From assembly GCF_003966565.1 (NCBI RefSeq), contig NZ_AP018718.1, positions 1,488,001 through 1,552,000 of the forward strand: a DNA stretch of 64,000 nt. The letters are read 5' to 3'. This stretch comes from Sulfuricystis multivorans (GTDB lineage: Bacteria > Pseudomonadota > Gammaproteobacteria > Burkholderiales > Rhodocyclaceae). Shown piece by piece: positions 47,904 to 61,259 of the stretch. Each line of letters starts with the position of its first letter. Positions within the stretch are counted from its first letter, which is position 1. Under the pieces are notes generated by a model. That model saw only the letters and a list, made by a program, of their open reading frames with translations. It was not told the origin of the DNA and did not search any database. The translations under genes were made by a program, and so were the position numbers.

Positions 47904-48665
47904 TCAGATCACCTTCGCTTCGTTCTTGAGTTTCTCCACCAGCTCGGCCACGCTGGCGACCTTCACACCGGCCTGACGCTTCGGCGGTTCGACGACTTTC
48001 AGCGTCGCAAGACGCGGGGCGATGTCGATGCCGAGATCGGCGGATTTGAGCACCTCGAGCGGCTTCTTCTTCGCCTTCATGATGTTCGGCAGCGTCGCAT
48101 AGCGCGGCTCATTGAGGCGCAGATCGGTGGTCACCACCGCCGGCAGCTTGAGTTCGAGCGTTTCGAGGCCACCGTCGATCTCGCGCGTCACGGTCGCCTT
48201 GCCGTCCGCGATCGCGAGCTTCGAAGCAAAGGTCGCCTGCGGCCAGCCCAAGAGCGCGGCGAGCATCTGCCCAGTCTGGTTGGCGTCATCGTCGATCGCC
48301 TGCTTGCCGAGGATCACCAGCGCTGGCTGTTCCTTGCCGCACACCGCCTTGAGCAGCTTGGCCACCGCCAGCGGCTGCAGGGTCTCGGCTTGTTGCGCAT
48401 CGGTCTCGACGAGGATCGCGCGGTCGGCGCCGAGCGCCAGCGCGGTGCGCAGCTGCTCCTGGCAGACTGCGGCGCCACAGGAAACGGCGACCACCTCGCT
48501 GGCGATGCCGGCTTCCTTCAGCCGCACCGCCTCTTCGACGGCGATTTCATCGAAGGGATTCAACGCCATCTTGACGCCGGCGAGTTCCACGCCGCTACCG
48601 TCGGCCTTGACGCGCACCTTGACGTTGTAATCGATCACCCTTTTCACGGGCACCAGAACTTTCAT
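47904..48665 (-). CDS. etfB: Electron transfer flavoprotein, beta subunit
   Basis: EtfB is the AMP-binding partner of EtfA. The 253-aa product shows [19 protein letters not shown] at the N-terminus, [16 protein letters not shown], the [16 protein letters not shown] signature and the [20 protein letters not shown] region near the C-terminus. The ribosome site is GGAGCTC before the ATG. Confidence 0.97.
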   Translation of the reverse strand: MKVLVPVKRVIDYNVKVRVKADGSGVELAGVKMALNPFDEIAVEEAVRLKEAGIASEVVAVSCGAAVCQEQLRTALALGADRAILVETDAQQAETLQPLAVAKLLKAVCGKEQPALVILGKQAIDDDANQTGQMLAALLGWPQATFASKLAIADGKATVTREIDGGLETLELKLPAVVTTDLRLNEPRYATLPNIMKAKKKPLEVLKSADLGIDIAPRLATLKVVEPPKRQAGVKVASVAELVEKLKNEAKVI

Positions 48666-48757
48666 GAAGAGCTCCTTGGAAGTTGCACGGATTCTACGAC
48701 CGCGAATCTAGCCTGCGCGCCTGGGCTGCGTTGTCGCTGGCAAGACAATTGCGCAGG

Positions 48758-48782
48758 GGTGCCGTTTTGCCAGCGCCGACGT

Positions 48783-48785
<3 letters not shown>
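48758..48785 (-). repeat. REP-like repeat at the uvrB stop codon
   Basis: On the minus strand TGAACGTCGGCGCTGGCAAA starts with the uvrB stop codon (48783-48785) and continues to ACGGCACC. It is a diverged half copy. Confidence 0.65.
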
Positions 48786-50831
<2,046 letters not shown>

Positions 50832-50843
50832 TGGAAACTTCTA

Positions 50844-50871
50844 TGAAATTTCTGCGCTGGCGGGACGGCAC
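50844..50871 (+). repeat. REP-like repeat upstream of the aminotransferase gene
   Basis: TGAAATTTCTGCGCTGGCGG followed by GACGGCAC lies between the divergent starts of uvrB (50831) and the aminotransferase (50925). It is a half copy, oriented away from uvrB. Confidence 0.65.
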
Positions 50872-50924
50872 GATCCGGTATTATCGCGTTTTGTCTTTCT
50901 ATCTTTCCGGAGCCTTGTTCAAAA

Positions 50925-52130
50925 ATGAGCACCACTTCCCTGTTCGCCAACGTCGAAATGGCCCCCCGCGATCCGATCCTGGGCCTGACTGAAGCCTTCA
51001 ATGCCGAAACCAATCCGAACAAGGTCAACCTCGGCGTCGGCGTCTATTTCGGCGACGACGGCAAGATTCCTTTGCTTTCCTGCGTCAAGCAGGCCGAGAA
51101 AGCCCGCCTCGAAACCCAGCCGCCGCGCGGCTACCAGCCGATCGAAGGCCCGGCCGCCTACACCACGGCCGTCCAGAATCTGCTCTTCGGCAAGGACTCG
51201 GAACTATTGGCCGCCGGCCGCGCCGTCACCTGTCAGAGCCTGGGCGGCACCGGCGCCTTGAAGGTCGGCGCCGATTATCTGAAGCGCCTGCTGCCGGAAA
51301 CCACCGTCTATATCTCCGATCCGAGTTGGGAAAACCATCGCGCGCTCTTTGAAGCGGCGGGCTTCCCGGTCAAGGATTACCGCTATTACGACCCGGCCAC
51401 GCGCGGCGTCGATTTCGCCGGCATGAAGGCGGCTTTGCTGGCGATGCCGGCACGCTCGATCGTCGTGCTGCACGCCTGCTGCCATAACCCCACCGGCGCG
51501 GATCTGACCGTCGAACAGTGGAAAGAGATCGTCGCCGCGATCCGCGAGCGCGACCTCGTCGCCTTCATCGACATGGCCTACCAGGGCTTCGCCGACGGCA
51601 TCGAGGCAGACGCCGCCGCGCTGGATCTCTTCGCCGCCTCCGGCCTGCAATTCTTCGTCGCCAGCTCGTTCTCGAAGTCGTTCTCGCTCTATGGCGAGCG
51701 CGTGGGCGCCTTGACCATCGTCACCGCGAACAAGGACGAATCCGCGCGCGTGCTCTCGCAGATCAAGCGCGTGATCCGCACCAACTATTCCAACCCGCCC
51801 ACCCACGGCGGCGCCATCGTCGCCGCCTGCCTCGCCAGCCCCGAGCTGCGCCAGATGTGGGAGGACGAACTCGCCGGCATGCGCAACCGCATCCGCGCGA
51901 TGCGCCGAAGCCTCGTCGAGAAGCTCACCGCCAACGGCGCCGCCGGCTTCGAGTTCATCGACGTGCAGCGCGGCATGTTCTCCTACACGGGCCTTTCCGC
52001 CGCGCAAGTGGACAAGCTGCGCGCCGAGTTCGGCATCTACGCCGTCTCCACCGGACGCATCTGTGTCGCCGCGCTGAACACCCGCAACATCGATTACGTC
52101 GCGAAAGCCATCGCCGCCGTGATCAAGTGA
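50925..52130 (+). CDS. Aspartate/aromatic-amino-acid aminotransferase (class I-alpha)
   Basis: A PLP aminotransferase of the AspC/TyrB subgroup, interconverting aspartate or aromatic amino acids with their 2-oxoacids. The 401-aa protein has VNLGVGVYFGDDGKIPLL, HACCHNPTGADL, AYQGFADG and the PLP lysine in SSFSKSFSLYGERVGAL. RYVEALR-type ends are missing, but RICVAALNTRN fits the substrate Arg region. Which of aspartate or tyrosine is preferred cannot be read from the sequence. tRNA-Val follows 32 bp downstream. Confidence 0.94.
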   Translation: MSTTSLFANVEMAPRDPILGLTEAFNAETNPNKVNLGVGVYFGDDGKIPLLSCVKQAEKARLETQPPRGYQPIEGPAAYTTAVQNLLFGKDSELLAAGRAVTCQSLGGTGALKVGADYLKRLLPETTVYISDPSWENHRALFEAAGFPVKDYRYYDPATRGVDFAGMKAALLAMPARSIVVLHACCHNPTGADLTVEQWKEIVAAIRERDLVAFIDMAYQGFADGIEADAAALDLFAASGLQFFVASSFSKSFSLYGERVGALTIVTANKDESARVLSQIKRVIRTNYSNPPTHGGAIVAACLASPELRQMWEDELAGMRNRIRAMRRSLVEKLTANGAAGFEFIDVQRGMFSYTGLSAAQVDKLRAEFGIYAVSTGRICVAALNTRNIDYVAKAIAAVIK

Positions 52131-52133
52131 CGC

Positions 52134-52139
52134 TATAAT
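52134..52139 (+). promoter_or_regulatory. Candidate -10 of tRNA-Val
   Basis: A perfect TATAAT lies 23 bp before the tRNA 5' end, just after the aminotransferase stop. The -35 at 16-18 bp is poor (GC-rich), so the tRNA could also be read from upstream. Confidence 0.45.
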
Positions 52140-52162
52140 CCGCGCCGCGCTGATTTATTTTT

Positions 52163-52237
52163 GGGCGGTTAGCTCAGCGGTAGAGCACTGCCTTCACACG
52201 GCAGGGGTCACTGGTTCGAACCCAGTACCGCCCACCA
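52163..52237 (+). tRNA. tRNA-Val (CAC)
   Basis: A 75-nt cloverleaf with acceptor stem GGGCGGT/ACCGCCC, the D arm GCTCAGCGGTAGAGC and anticodon stem CTGCC/GGCAG around the loop TTCACAC, giving anticodon CAC. It also has the T loop TTCGAAC and an encoded CCA. Confidence 0.96.
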
Positions 52238-52249
52238 ATCCTTCGAAAG

Positions 52250-52275
52250 GCCCGATGTTCACGTCGGGCTTTTTT
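52250..52275 (+). terminator. Terminator of tRNA-Val
   Basis: GCCCGA and TCGGGC form a stem (extended by weaker inner pairs) followed by six T. Confidence 0.88.
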
Positions 52276-52283
52276 CTCCGCCA

Positions 52284-52310
52284 GTGCCGTCCCGCCAGCA
52301 CCGAGTTTCA
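52284..52310 (-). repeat. REP-like repeat downstream of the AttH-like gene
   Basis: On the minus strand TGAAACTCGGTGCTGGCGGG followed by ACGGCAC begins 8 bp after the AttH-like stop. GTGCTG and CGGCAC can form a small hairpin around GCGGGA. Confidence 0.65.
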
Positions 52311-52318
52311 TGCAGCGC

Positions 52319-53425
52319 TCACAGGCGCATCGGTCGGTGATAGCCGGTGAGCTCGAGATAACCGCGCCCACGCCGCCGACCCTCGGCAAGCAGCGTGACC
52401 GCGCCTTCCCAATACACCGTGCCGGTCGAACGTCGGGCGTCGAGCTCCTGATCCTCGAGCAGCGGTTCGATCGCGAAACGCAGCGCCTCCGCGCCGCGGC
52501 CCAGCGTCAACTGGCAACGCACCGGATAGCGCGTGCCGGTATGCGGCGAAAGCCAGTGACCGAGCGGCTCGAAATGCACGTCGGTCGGGCCGAAGCTACG
52601 CTCGAAGCCCGCCGCGGTGCGCAGCCGCGCGCTCGCCCAGAGGCTGCCTTGTCCAGAGCGAGGACGAATGCGGAAGGCCATCAGCGCACCGCCATCGTCG
52701 AGGTTGATGCCCAGCCAGTCCCAGCCTGCTGCTCCGGCAGCGAGCAGCTGCGACGACCATTCGTGATCGAGCCAGGCGCGTCCACCGACCGACAATGACT
52801 CATTACCCTGCTTGACCGTGCCGCTGACGGCGAGCTGCGGCTGGCTGTAGTAGTGGCTCGCCTGCTCCGGCTGCGGCCCCTTGCGCGAGTAGCCGCCATC
52901 GCCTTGCAGCAAGAGCGGCTGCGTCGGTGAAAACCGCAGCTCGAAGCCGAAGCCCGCGGCGTCGATCCTTGCGTCATAGCGGTCATCCGGTGTACGCGCC
53001 AGCTGCCAACCGGCGAGGTGGAGCTCGGTATCGCTGATCGAGAACCCGGCGGCCGGATCGTCGCGCCGCACGCGCGAGACCCGTTGGTCATGCAGCAGAT
53101 GCCCCAGGCGCGGCCCTGCCAGAGCGGCATGCGCAAACATGAGCTGGTGCGGCGCGAAGCGCGATGGGTTGTTCGGATCGTGTGTGGTGCGGCTGCGGAA
53201 AAAGGTGATCTGGACACCAAGCGCCTCGGCGGTGGCCGTCTCGAGCCAGCCGGTGAGGTACCACCATTCGGTGCGAAATTCCGGATGTGCGCCGTGATCG
53301 CGCGGAAAGACCAAGGGCCGCGGCAAGACGGGCGGAAATGCCGGCGCAGCGGCCAGCAGCCGGCGCGGCAGCATCGGCAGCATTCCGGCCGAAAGCAGCG
53401 TTTGCAGCCAGCGGCGGCGCTGCAT
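52319..53425 (-). CDS. AttH-like lipocalin-domain protein (carotenoid 1,2-hydratase family)
   Basis: A 368-aa exported protein with two lipocalin-like domains of the AttH/CrtC type. Key marks are a signal peptide (RRRWLQTLLSAGMLPMLPRRLL), EFRTEWWYLTGWLET, APHQLMFAHAALAG, the SHYYSQPQLAVSG stretch and AWLDHEWSSQLL. The ATG at 53425 overlaps the permease stop. Together with the FtsX-type permease and ATPase it forms an AttEFGH-like export unit. The substrate is unknown; lipid or envelope export is an inference. Confidence 0.87.
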   Translation of the reverse strand: MQRRRWLQTLLSAGMLPMLPRRLLAAAPAFPPVLPRPLVFPRDHGAHPEFRTEWWYLTGWLETATAEALGVQITFFRSRTTHDPNNPSRFAPHQLMFAHAALAGPRLGHLLHDQRVSRVRRDDPAAGFSISDTELHLAGWQLARTPDDRYDARIDAAGFGFELRFSPTQPLLLQGDGGYSRKGPQPEQASHYYSQPQLAVSGTVKQGNESLSVGGRAWLDHEWSSQLLAAGAAGWDWLGINLDDGGALMAFRIRPRSGQGSLWASARLRTAAGFERSFGPTDVHFEPLGHWLSPHTGTRYPVRCQLTLGRGAEALRFAIEPLLEDQELDARRSTGTVYWEGAVTLLAEGRRRGRGYLELTGYHRPMRL

Positions 53426-55962
53426 CACCAATCCTCCCGCACCGCGCGCAGCGGGCCTAATCCGGTGGCCTGACGTGTCGCGATCAGCGCGGTGGTCACG
53501 CTGGCGACGATGAGCAGCGCGCTGACCATGCCGAGCAGACGCCACGGCACCGCCAGGTCCATGTTCCAGTGGAAGGACTGCGGATTGACGACGCGGATCA
53601 GCACCAGCGCGACCGCCAGGCCCAAGGCAGCGCCGGCGGCGATGCCGAACAGCGTCAGGCCGCAGGCCTCGAAGCCGAGCAGACGCATGAGCTCGCGACG
53701 CGTCACACCGAGATGGCGCAGCATGCCGAACTCGCGGGCGCGCGCAAGCACTTGCGCGGAAAAACTCGCCCCGATGCCGGCCAGGCCGATGACGATGGCC
53801 ACGCCTTCGAGCAAGTAGGTGATGGCGAAACTGCGGTCGAAGATACGCAATGACGCGGCGCGAATCCCTCCCGCCTCGGCGAACTCGAGCTGCCGAGTGG
53901 CCGGCACCGCGTCCCGGATCGCCTCGGCCAGCTCGGCTGCAGAAACACCCGTCTTGGGCCACAACGCGCCGTCGGTGATCCCCTGATCGCCAGTCAGACG
54001 CCGGTAATCGTCGAGCGAGAGCGTCACCGTGCCGTGCTGGCGGGCGAAGTCGCGCCAGACGCCGGCCACGGTGACGGCGACCGCGCGACCGGCCAGGGGG
54101 AGGGATTGGCGGCTACCCGGCGACCAGCCATAGAGATCGACCATCGCTTCGGACACCCAGACCGGCACGCTGTCCGGCCAGAGCGCCTCGGCTGGCAGCG
54201 TAGGCGCGGTGAGCGGGATGCGCCGGCCAGGATCGCGCTTGTCGAGCGTGCGTGCCATCAATGTGATCGACGGGCGGCGCGGATCGAGATCGATCTGCTC
54301 GATACGCAGCCATTCGCAGCGTTCCAACCCTGGCTGGGCCGCGATAGCCGCGAGAGTTTGGGACGGGACGAAAGCGCTATTGCCGCCCGCCGCCACGCGG
54401 AAATACAACGGTGCGGCCAGCACCCGGCCGAGCCAGCGATCGACCGAATCGCGGAAGCTGCCGACCATGATCGCCATCGCCACCATCAGCGCGAAACTCG
54501 CGACCACGCCGGCGAGCGCAACGCCGGCCTGAGCGGGCGCAGCCGCGAGCCGCTCGAGCGAAAGGAAGGCGAGCGGCCAGCGTCCGGCGTGTCGGCCCAG
54601 CCAGGCTGCGGCGACGGCGAAAGTCTTTCCGGCCAGGACCGGCATCAGAGCGATGCCGCCGACGAGCCAGCAGACGATCGCGAGATAGCCGGCGATGGGC
54701 AGTCCGTCGATCGCCGGCAACCGCGTCAAAACCGCGCCGGTGACGAGCGCGAGCGCCGGCCAGCCACGCCGCGCAATCGGATGCGCCAGGGTTTCGGCGC
54801 CGCTTTTGAGCGCCTGGGCCGGGGCAGCCCGTGCGATTTCCAGCGCCGGCATGAAACTGCCTGCCACGGCGGCGAGCGTGCCGAGCAGCACGAAGCCGGC
54901 GACGGACGCGCGCTCGATGCGCAATTCCGGCACGATGCCGGCGAAATAACCGCCGCCCAGATCGCCGCCCATCAGATCGAGCGCGAAACGTGCCACGCCG
55001 ATGCCCAGGATCGCACCGAGCAGGCTGCCGATGAGACCGAGCGCCGCGCCTTCGGCGACGATGTGGATGAGCAGCCGCTCTCGTGGCCAGCCGAGCGTGC
55101 GCAACAGCGCGAATTCGCCGCGCCGCCGCGCCACGGCGAGCGTCTGCGTCGAAAACACCAAAAAGGCGCCGGTAAACAGCGCGACCAGCGCCAGAACGTC
55201 GAGATTCACCCGGTAGGCGCGCGACAGGCTGCTGGCACGTACGTCGGCATCTTCGGGATCGGCGATGAACACGCCCGCGGGCAGCAGCGCAGCGATGCGG
55301 GTGCGCGCCGCGCTACCATCATTGCCCGGCGCAAGGCGCACCGCGATCCGCGTCAGAGTGCCCAATCGTGCCAGACGCCACTGCGCAGCGCCGATGTCCA
55401 TCGTCGCGATGCGAAGACCCTGGCGCGCGCCCGGCAGGCCGCCGGCGATACGCAGCGTCACGGCATCCAGCCCGACCTGCAGCCGCAGCGGCTGACCAAG
55501 GGATACGCCGAGCCAGCGCTGCGCCGCCGGCGAAAGGAACAACGCATCGTCGGCCAGCAGCGCGAGCCCATCGTCATCAGCCGGCGCGCCGATCAGCGCC
55601 GGTGTGAGCGCTGCGGCGCGGAACGGATCGATGCCGATCACTTTCAGGATGTGCGCTTCCTCCTTGCCGTCGAGCACCCGTGCATCGACTTCGACCATTG
55701 GGCTGGCGACGGCAACCGCCGGATCGGCGGCGACGAGCTCCAGCACTCGCTCGTCGAAGCCGGCGCGCGGGCCGCGAATCTCGAAATCGGCCTGCCCGGT
55801 CGTCGCTCGCACCGCTTGGGAAAACTCCGCCGCTGCCGAAGCATTGATCAGCTGCACGGCCAGGCCGAGCGCGACACCGATGGCGATCGCCATCAGCGCG
55901 ACGAGCATGCGCCCGGGATGGGCACGCAGCTCGCCGCTCACCAGCCAGGCGGCGAGTTTCAT
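53425..55962 (-). CDS. FtsX/MacB-like ABC transporter permease
   Basis: An 845-aa inner-membrane permease with an N-terminal membrane segment (about 15-40), a large periplasmic domain (about 45-245) and a first FtsX domain of three helices (about 255-390). Additional helices (about 410-510), a second periplasmic domain and a C-terminal FtsX domain (about 715-830) follow. This resembles duplicated permeases such as AttF/YbbP. It overlaps the ATPase gene by 4 bp and the AttH-like gene by 1 bp. Confidence 0.92.
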   Translation of the reverse strand: MKLAAWLVSGELRAHPGRMLVALMAIAIGVALGLAVQLINASAAAEFSQAVRATTGQADFEIRGPRAGFDERVLELVAADPAVAVASPMVEVDARVLDGKEEAHILKVIGIDPFRAAALTPALIGAPADDDGLALLADDALFLSPAAQRWLGVSLGQPLRLQVGLDAVTLRIAGGLPGARQGLRIATMDIGAAQWRLARLGTLTRIAVRLAPGNDGSAARTRIAALLPAGVFIADPEDADVRASSLSRAYRVNLDVLALVALFTGAFLVFSTQTLAVARRRGEFALLRTLGWPRERLLIHIVAEGAALGLIGSLLGAILGIGVARFALDLMGGDLGGGYFAGIVPELRIERASVAGFVLLGTLAAVAGSFMPALEIARAAPAQALKSGAETLAHPIARRGWPALALVTGAVLTRLPAIDGLPIAGYLAIVCWLVGGIALMPVLAGKTFAVAAAWLGRHAGRWPLAFLSLERLAAAPAQAGVALAGVVASFALMVAMAIMVGSFRDSVDRWLGRVLAAPLYFRVAAGGNSAFVPSQTLAAIAAQPGLERCEWLRIEQIDLDPRRPSITLMARTLDKRDPGRRIPLTAPTLPAEALWPDSVPVWVSEAMVDLYGWSPGSRQSLPLAGRAVAVTVAGVWRDFARQHGTVTLSLDDYRRLTGDQGITDGALWPKTGVSAAELAEAIRDAVPATRQLEFAEAGGIRAASLRIFDRSFAITYLLEGVAIVIGLAGIGASFSAQVLARAREFGMLRHLGVTRRELMRLLGFEACGLTLFGIAAGAALGLAVALVLIRVVNPQSFHWNMDLAVPWRLLGMVSALLIVASVTTALIATRQATGLGPLRAVREDW

Positions 55963-56630
55963 GCCGAAAGCGTCCGCGGCCGCAGCCCAAGCGGCGTCAA
56001 TTCGAGGACGCGGTCGGCGCTGCCCGCCGCCTGCCGCGAATGGGTCACGAGGATCGCGGTCGTGCCGTTGGCGCGAATCTCCTCGTGCAGCAAGGCGAGG
56101 ATTTCGCGCGCGGTGTCCGGATCGAGATTGCCGGTCGGCTCATCGGCGAGCAGCAGCGCCGGACGATGCACCAGCGCCCGCGCAATCGCGACGCGTTGCA
56201 GCTCGCCACCCGACAGCTGGTGCGGAAAGCTATGCAGACGCTCGCCGAGCCCAACGGCCGCAAGCATCGCCGCCGCGCGCGCCGGATCGTCGCGGCCCAG
56301 CAGCAGTAATGGCACGCGCACGTTCTGCAGCAGGTTCAGATGTGGCAGCACATGGAAGGCCTGGAACACGAAACCGAGTTTCTCGCGGCGCAACCGCGCC
56401 GCAGCGGCGTCGGGCAAGCCGGAAATCTGCTGGCCGGCGATGCGGATGCTGCCCTGGTCGGGCGCTTCAAGCCCGGCGATCAGATTCAGCAGCGTCGACT
56501 TGCCGACGCCCGATTCACCCATGATAGCGACATACTCGCCCGCCGCCAACACAAACGACAGATCGGTGAACAACGCATGGCCGCCCGGATGGCGTTTGGC
56601 GAGGGACTGGATTTCGAGCAGCACACTCAT
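55959..56630 (-). CDS. ABC transporter ATP-binding protein (LolD/MacB type)
   Basis: The ATPase of the export unit. With ATG at 56630 it has 223 aa. Walker A is GESGVGKST, the Q-loop lies in FVFQAFHVLPHLNLLQNV, the signature is LSGGELQRVAIARAL, Walker B is LLLADEPTGNLD and the H-loop is VTHS. In-frame ATGs at 56669 and 56696 would add 13 or 22 residues without similarity, so the start is uncertain. It overlaps the permease gene by ATGA. Confidence 0.93.
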   Translation of the reverse strand: MSVLLEIQSLAKRHPGGHALFTDLSFVLAAGEYVAIMGESGVGKSTLLNLIAGLEAPDQGSIRIAGQQISGLPDAAAARLRREKLGFVFQAFHVLPHLNLLQNVRVPLLLLGRDDPARAAAMLAAVGLGERLHSFPHQLSGGELQRVAIARALVHRPALLLADEPTGNLDPDTAREILALLHEEIRANGTTAILVTHSRQAAGSADRVLELTPLGLRPRTLSA

Positions 56631-56753
56631 GTCCCGCCCGCTGCCGGAAGAAGAGGTTTCATCGCTCATGCGCAAGCCGTGCAGGGAAATCTGCATGTTA
56701 GCCAGTTTCTCCGCTGGCGCCGCTTTGCGCGCAATCTGCTAAGCTTCGCCTTC

Positions 56754-57284
56754 ATGTCGCTCGCCAACCCAACCAACCTCTATCTCGACGTCGATTACCT
56801 CGGCAGTGCGGAGGCGTTCATCGACGATGTCCTCGCCGCGATCAACAAGGAAGCGCTGTTCGACGAGTTCTACCGCTACGAGATCGAGGAGCTGTGCCGG
56901 TTCATGCACTGTTTCTCCGCGCCGGCCGGAACGGTGCTGCTGCAGGAAGGTGAAATTGGCGAGCACCTGATTCTGCTGCTCGCCGGGCAGGTCATCGTGC
57001 GCAAGACCGACCTGGCGGGCAAGCCACATAGTCTGGCGCTGGTCGGCGAGGGCAGCATCCTCGGCGAGATGTCGCTGATCGACGGTCAGCCGCGCTTCGC
57101 CAGCTGCATCGCGGCCGAGGCCACGCGCTTCGTGGTGATGTCGAAATCCGACTTGAACGAAATCCTCGCGCTCCATCCACGGCTGGCGAACAAATTCCTC
57201 ACCATGCTGCTGCAGATCATGGTCGAACGGCTGCGCGACCTTGGCAATCGGGTCGTCTCACCCGGCACCCGGCCGATCGTCTAG
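56754..57284 (+). CDS. Cyclic-nucleotide-binding-domain protein
   Basis: A 176-aa protein consisting mainly of one cNMP-binding domain (about 45-160). It shows [23 protein letters not shown] and a phosphate-binding-cassette-like [21 protein letters not shown]. No helix-turn-helix or catalytic domain follows, so it is unlikely to bind DNA like Crp. The ligand is unknown. It is divergent from the ABC operon and 43 bp before glgB. Confidence 0.85.
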   Translation: MSLANPTNLYLDVDYLGSAEAFIDDVLAAINKEALFDEFYRYEIEELCRFMHCFSAPAGTVLLQEGEIGEHLILLLAGQVIVRKTDLAGKPHSLALVGEGSILGEMSLIDGQPRFASCIAAEATRFVVMSKSDLNEILALHPRLANKFLTMLLQIMVERLRDLGNRVVSPGTRPIV

Positions 57285-57327
57285 CCACTCGTACCGGCCG
57301 ATCCGCAGCCGCCCGCAAGCCCACGTC

Positions 57328-59235
<1,908 letters not shown>

Positions 59236-59238
<3 letters not shown>

Positions 59239-59372
59239 AATTCGGCGCTGGCGGCAATGAAGGCGTCCCGCCGGGCGCCGACTTTCCTCCAAGAGTCGGC
59301 GCTGGCGGCAATGAGGGCGTCCCGCCGGGCGCCGACTTTCCTCCAAGAGTCGGCGCTGGCGGGACGGCACCC
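59236..59372 (+). repeat. Tandem array of REP-like palindromes (two 54-bp units and a partial)
   Basis: Units at 59242-59295 and 59296-59349 are identical but for one base; a third is cut after GGGACGGCAC (59350-59370). Each unit holds TCGGCGC-T-GGCGG pairing with CCGCC-G-GGCGCCGA. The array fills the convergent space between glgB and dnaQ. The stems may also act as a terminator or RNA-end protector. Confidence 0.85.
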
Positions 59373-60077
59373 TCAAGCGCAAAGCTGTCGCCACAGCGTC
59401 TTGCCACCGCTGGCTTTGTCGATCTCGGCGAGCACGCGCTCGTGTTCGCCGAGCTCTTCGGCAGAAGGCGCCAGCACGCGGATCGGCGGACGTTCACCGC
59501 TCAGATCGATACCCGATGCCAAAGCGCCGTCGAGCGCGATCATCAGGCTTTCCTGGCCGCGCGTCATCGCCAGATAGACCTCGGCCAAAAGCTCCGCGTC
59601 GAGCAGCGCGCCATGGAGCTGCCGATTCGAGTTGTCGATGCCAAATTCCGCGCACAACGCATCGAGGCCGTTCTTCTTGCCGGGCCGCAGTTCGCGCGCC
59701 ATCTTCAGTGTGTCGGTGATCGATGCGCAGACCGTGGCGAGTGGGCCGCGCCCGATCAGACTCAGCTCATAGTCGAGGAAGCCGACGTCGAACGGCGCAT
59801 TGTGGATGATCACTTCGGCGCCGGAAAGGAACTCGAGCAGCTCGTCGGCGATGTCGGCGAACTTCGGTTTGTCGGCGAGGAATTCGTCGGTCAGCCCATG
59901 CACCGCCTGCGCACCGGCGCCGATCGGGCGCTGCGGATTCAGGTAACGATGGAAGCGCCGCCCGCTTTGCCGGCGATTCACCAGCTCGATGCAGCCGATT
60001 TCGATCACGCGGTCGCCCTGGCGCCATTCGAGGCCGGTGGTCTCGGTATCGAGGATCACTTGCCGTTCGGCACTCAT
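59373..60077 (-). CDS. dnaQ: DNA polymerase III epsilon subunit (3'-5' exonuclease)
   Basis: DnaQ is the proofreading subunit of the replicase. The 234-aa protein has Exo[11 protein letters not shown] (Asp10 and Glu12), ExoII in [13 protein letters not shown] and Exo[18 protein letters not shown]. The C-terminal ~45 residues bind the alpha subunit in the family. It overlaps rnhA by 4 bp, the classical rnhA-dnaQ neighbourhood, but here they are co-directional, unlike in E. coli. Confidence 0.96.
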   Translation of the reverse strand: MSAERQVILDTETTGLEWRQGDRVIEIGCIELVNRRQSGRRFHRYLNPQRPIGAGAQAVHGLTDEFLADKPKFADIADELLEFLSGAEVIIHNAPFDVGFLDYELSLIGRGPLATVCASITDTLKMARELRPGKKNGLDALCAEFGIDNSNRQLHGALLDAELLAEVYLAMTRGQESLMIALDGALASGIDLSGERPPIRVLAPSAEELGEHERVLAEIDKASGGKTLWRQLCA

Positions 60078-60517
60078 TTGCCTCTCCCTTTTTCGATCGC
60101 CGCGCGCGCCAGCGCATCGACGCGCTCGTTGAACTCATGCCCGGCATGCCCGCGCACCCAGACCCATTCGAGGCGATGCTGCGCGGCCAGCCGTTCGAGC
60201 GTCTGCCACAGATCGGCGTTCTTGACCGGCTTTTTGTCGGCAGTCTGCCAGCCACGCCGCTTCCAGCCGTGAATCCACTCGCTGATGCCCTTCTGCACGT
60301 ATTGCGAGTCGGTATGCACACGCGCCGTCACCGGCCGCTTCAAGGCTTTCAGCGCCTCGATCACCGCGGTCAGCTCCATTCGGTTGTTGGTGGTCGCCGG
60401 ATCGAAGCCCGACAGTTCCTTTTCCTTGCTGCCTGCGCGCAACAGCGCGCCCCAGCCGCCCGGGCCGGGATTGCCGCTGCAGGCGCCATCGGTGTAGATC
60501 TCGACGATGTCGGTCAT
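60074..60517 (-). CDS. rnhA: Ribonuclease HI
   Basis: RNase HI cuts RNA in RNA-DNA hybrids. Starting at ATG 60517 gives 147 aa. The catalytic acids are present: Asp in [12 protein letters not shown], Glu in NRMELTAV, Asp in [11 protein letters not shown] and Asp in ERVDALAR. The basic handle [15 protein letters not shown] is present too. It overlaps the methyltransferase by 4 bp upstream and dnaQ by 4 bp downstream. Confidence 0.97.
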   Translation of the reverse strand: MTDIVEIYTDGACSGNPGPGGWGALLRAGSKEKELSGFDPATTNNRMELTAVIEALKALKRPVTARVHTDSQYVQKGISEWIHGWKRRGWQTADKKPVKNADLWQTLERLAAQHRLEWVWVRGHAGHEFNERVDALARAAIEKGRGK

Positions 60518-61245
60518 TTTTCTTCGCGTTTCTGCGTCAAGGGCTTCTGCGGCAGCAGCGCGAGCGCCTTCGCGCGCGCCATGCGGTCTTTCCATTTCGG
60601 CGTGACCAACCGCAGGCCGTGCTGGCGCTTGATCGCCTGCAGCACATATACCGCGCCCAGATAAGGCCACCAGCGGTCACCGGCCGCTTCGATGCAATGC
60701 CAGCGCGCGAGCCATTTTTCCTGCCGCAAGGGGGGCGCATAGCAGCCGAAGGCGCCGCCGCGCGTCTCGAAACCGAGCAGCGCGAACCAATCCCGCAGGC
60801 GGGGCACCGACAGATAGCGGCCCTGCCACGGCGGCTCGCCCCGACTGCCGGAAAACAGTCGCCGCAGGCCCCAGAGACTGAACGGATTGAAGCCGATCAC
60901 CAGCACGCTGCCCTCGGGTACCAGCACGCGATCGACCTCGCGCAGGATCTGGTGCGGATTGGCATCGAATTCCAGGATGTGTGGCAGCACGACGAGATCG
61001 ACGCTGTTCGTCGCGAATGGCAGATGATGGGGGTCGGCACGCGTCGTGCAGGGGCCCTCTTCACAGCAGGTGAAGCGCAACGGCATCCGGTTGGCGCGCA
61101 GGAAATCGATCTGCGGAAAGCCGATCTGCACCGCATTGAAGCCGAAGATGTCGGCGGCCAACAGATCGGTCTTCGTCTGCTCCCAGGCCAGCGCATAACG
61201 GCCTTGCGGTGTTTCCAGCCAGGCGGCAAAGCTCTCCACAGCCAT
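60514..61245 (-). CDS. SAM-dependent methyltransferase (YafS-like)
   Basis: A 243-aa class I methyltransferase of the Methyltransf_11 type, similar in setting to E. coli YafS. The SAM domain is seen as [23 protein letters not shown] and [23 protein letters not shown]. The substrate is unknown. It lies between gloB (divergent, 14 bp) and rnhA (4-bp overlap), the same neighbours as yafS in E. coli. Confidence 0.85.
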   Translation of the reverse strand: MAVESFAAWLETPQGRYALAWEQTKTDLLAADIFGFNAVQIGFPQIDFLRANRMPLRFTCCEEGPCTTRADPHHLPFATNSVDLVVLPHILEFDANPHQILREVDRVLVPEGSVLVIGFNPFSLWGLRRLFSGSRGEPPWQGRYLSVPRLRDWFALLGFETRGGAFGCYAPPLRQEKWLARWHCIEAAGDRWWPYLGAVYVLQAIKRQHGLRLVTPKWKDRMARAKALALLPQKPLTQKREEK

Positions 61246-61259
61246 TACAATCCCCTGCC

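Noticed and set aside
56701-56725. An eighth REP-like copy (TTTCTCCGCTGGCGCC)
   Set aside because: It shares only a short GCTGGCG core; it lacks the TGAAA head and the GACGGCAC tail.
59242-59372. CRISPR-like array
   Set aside because: The 54-bp units are contiguous palindromes with no unique spacers, and no cas genes are near.
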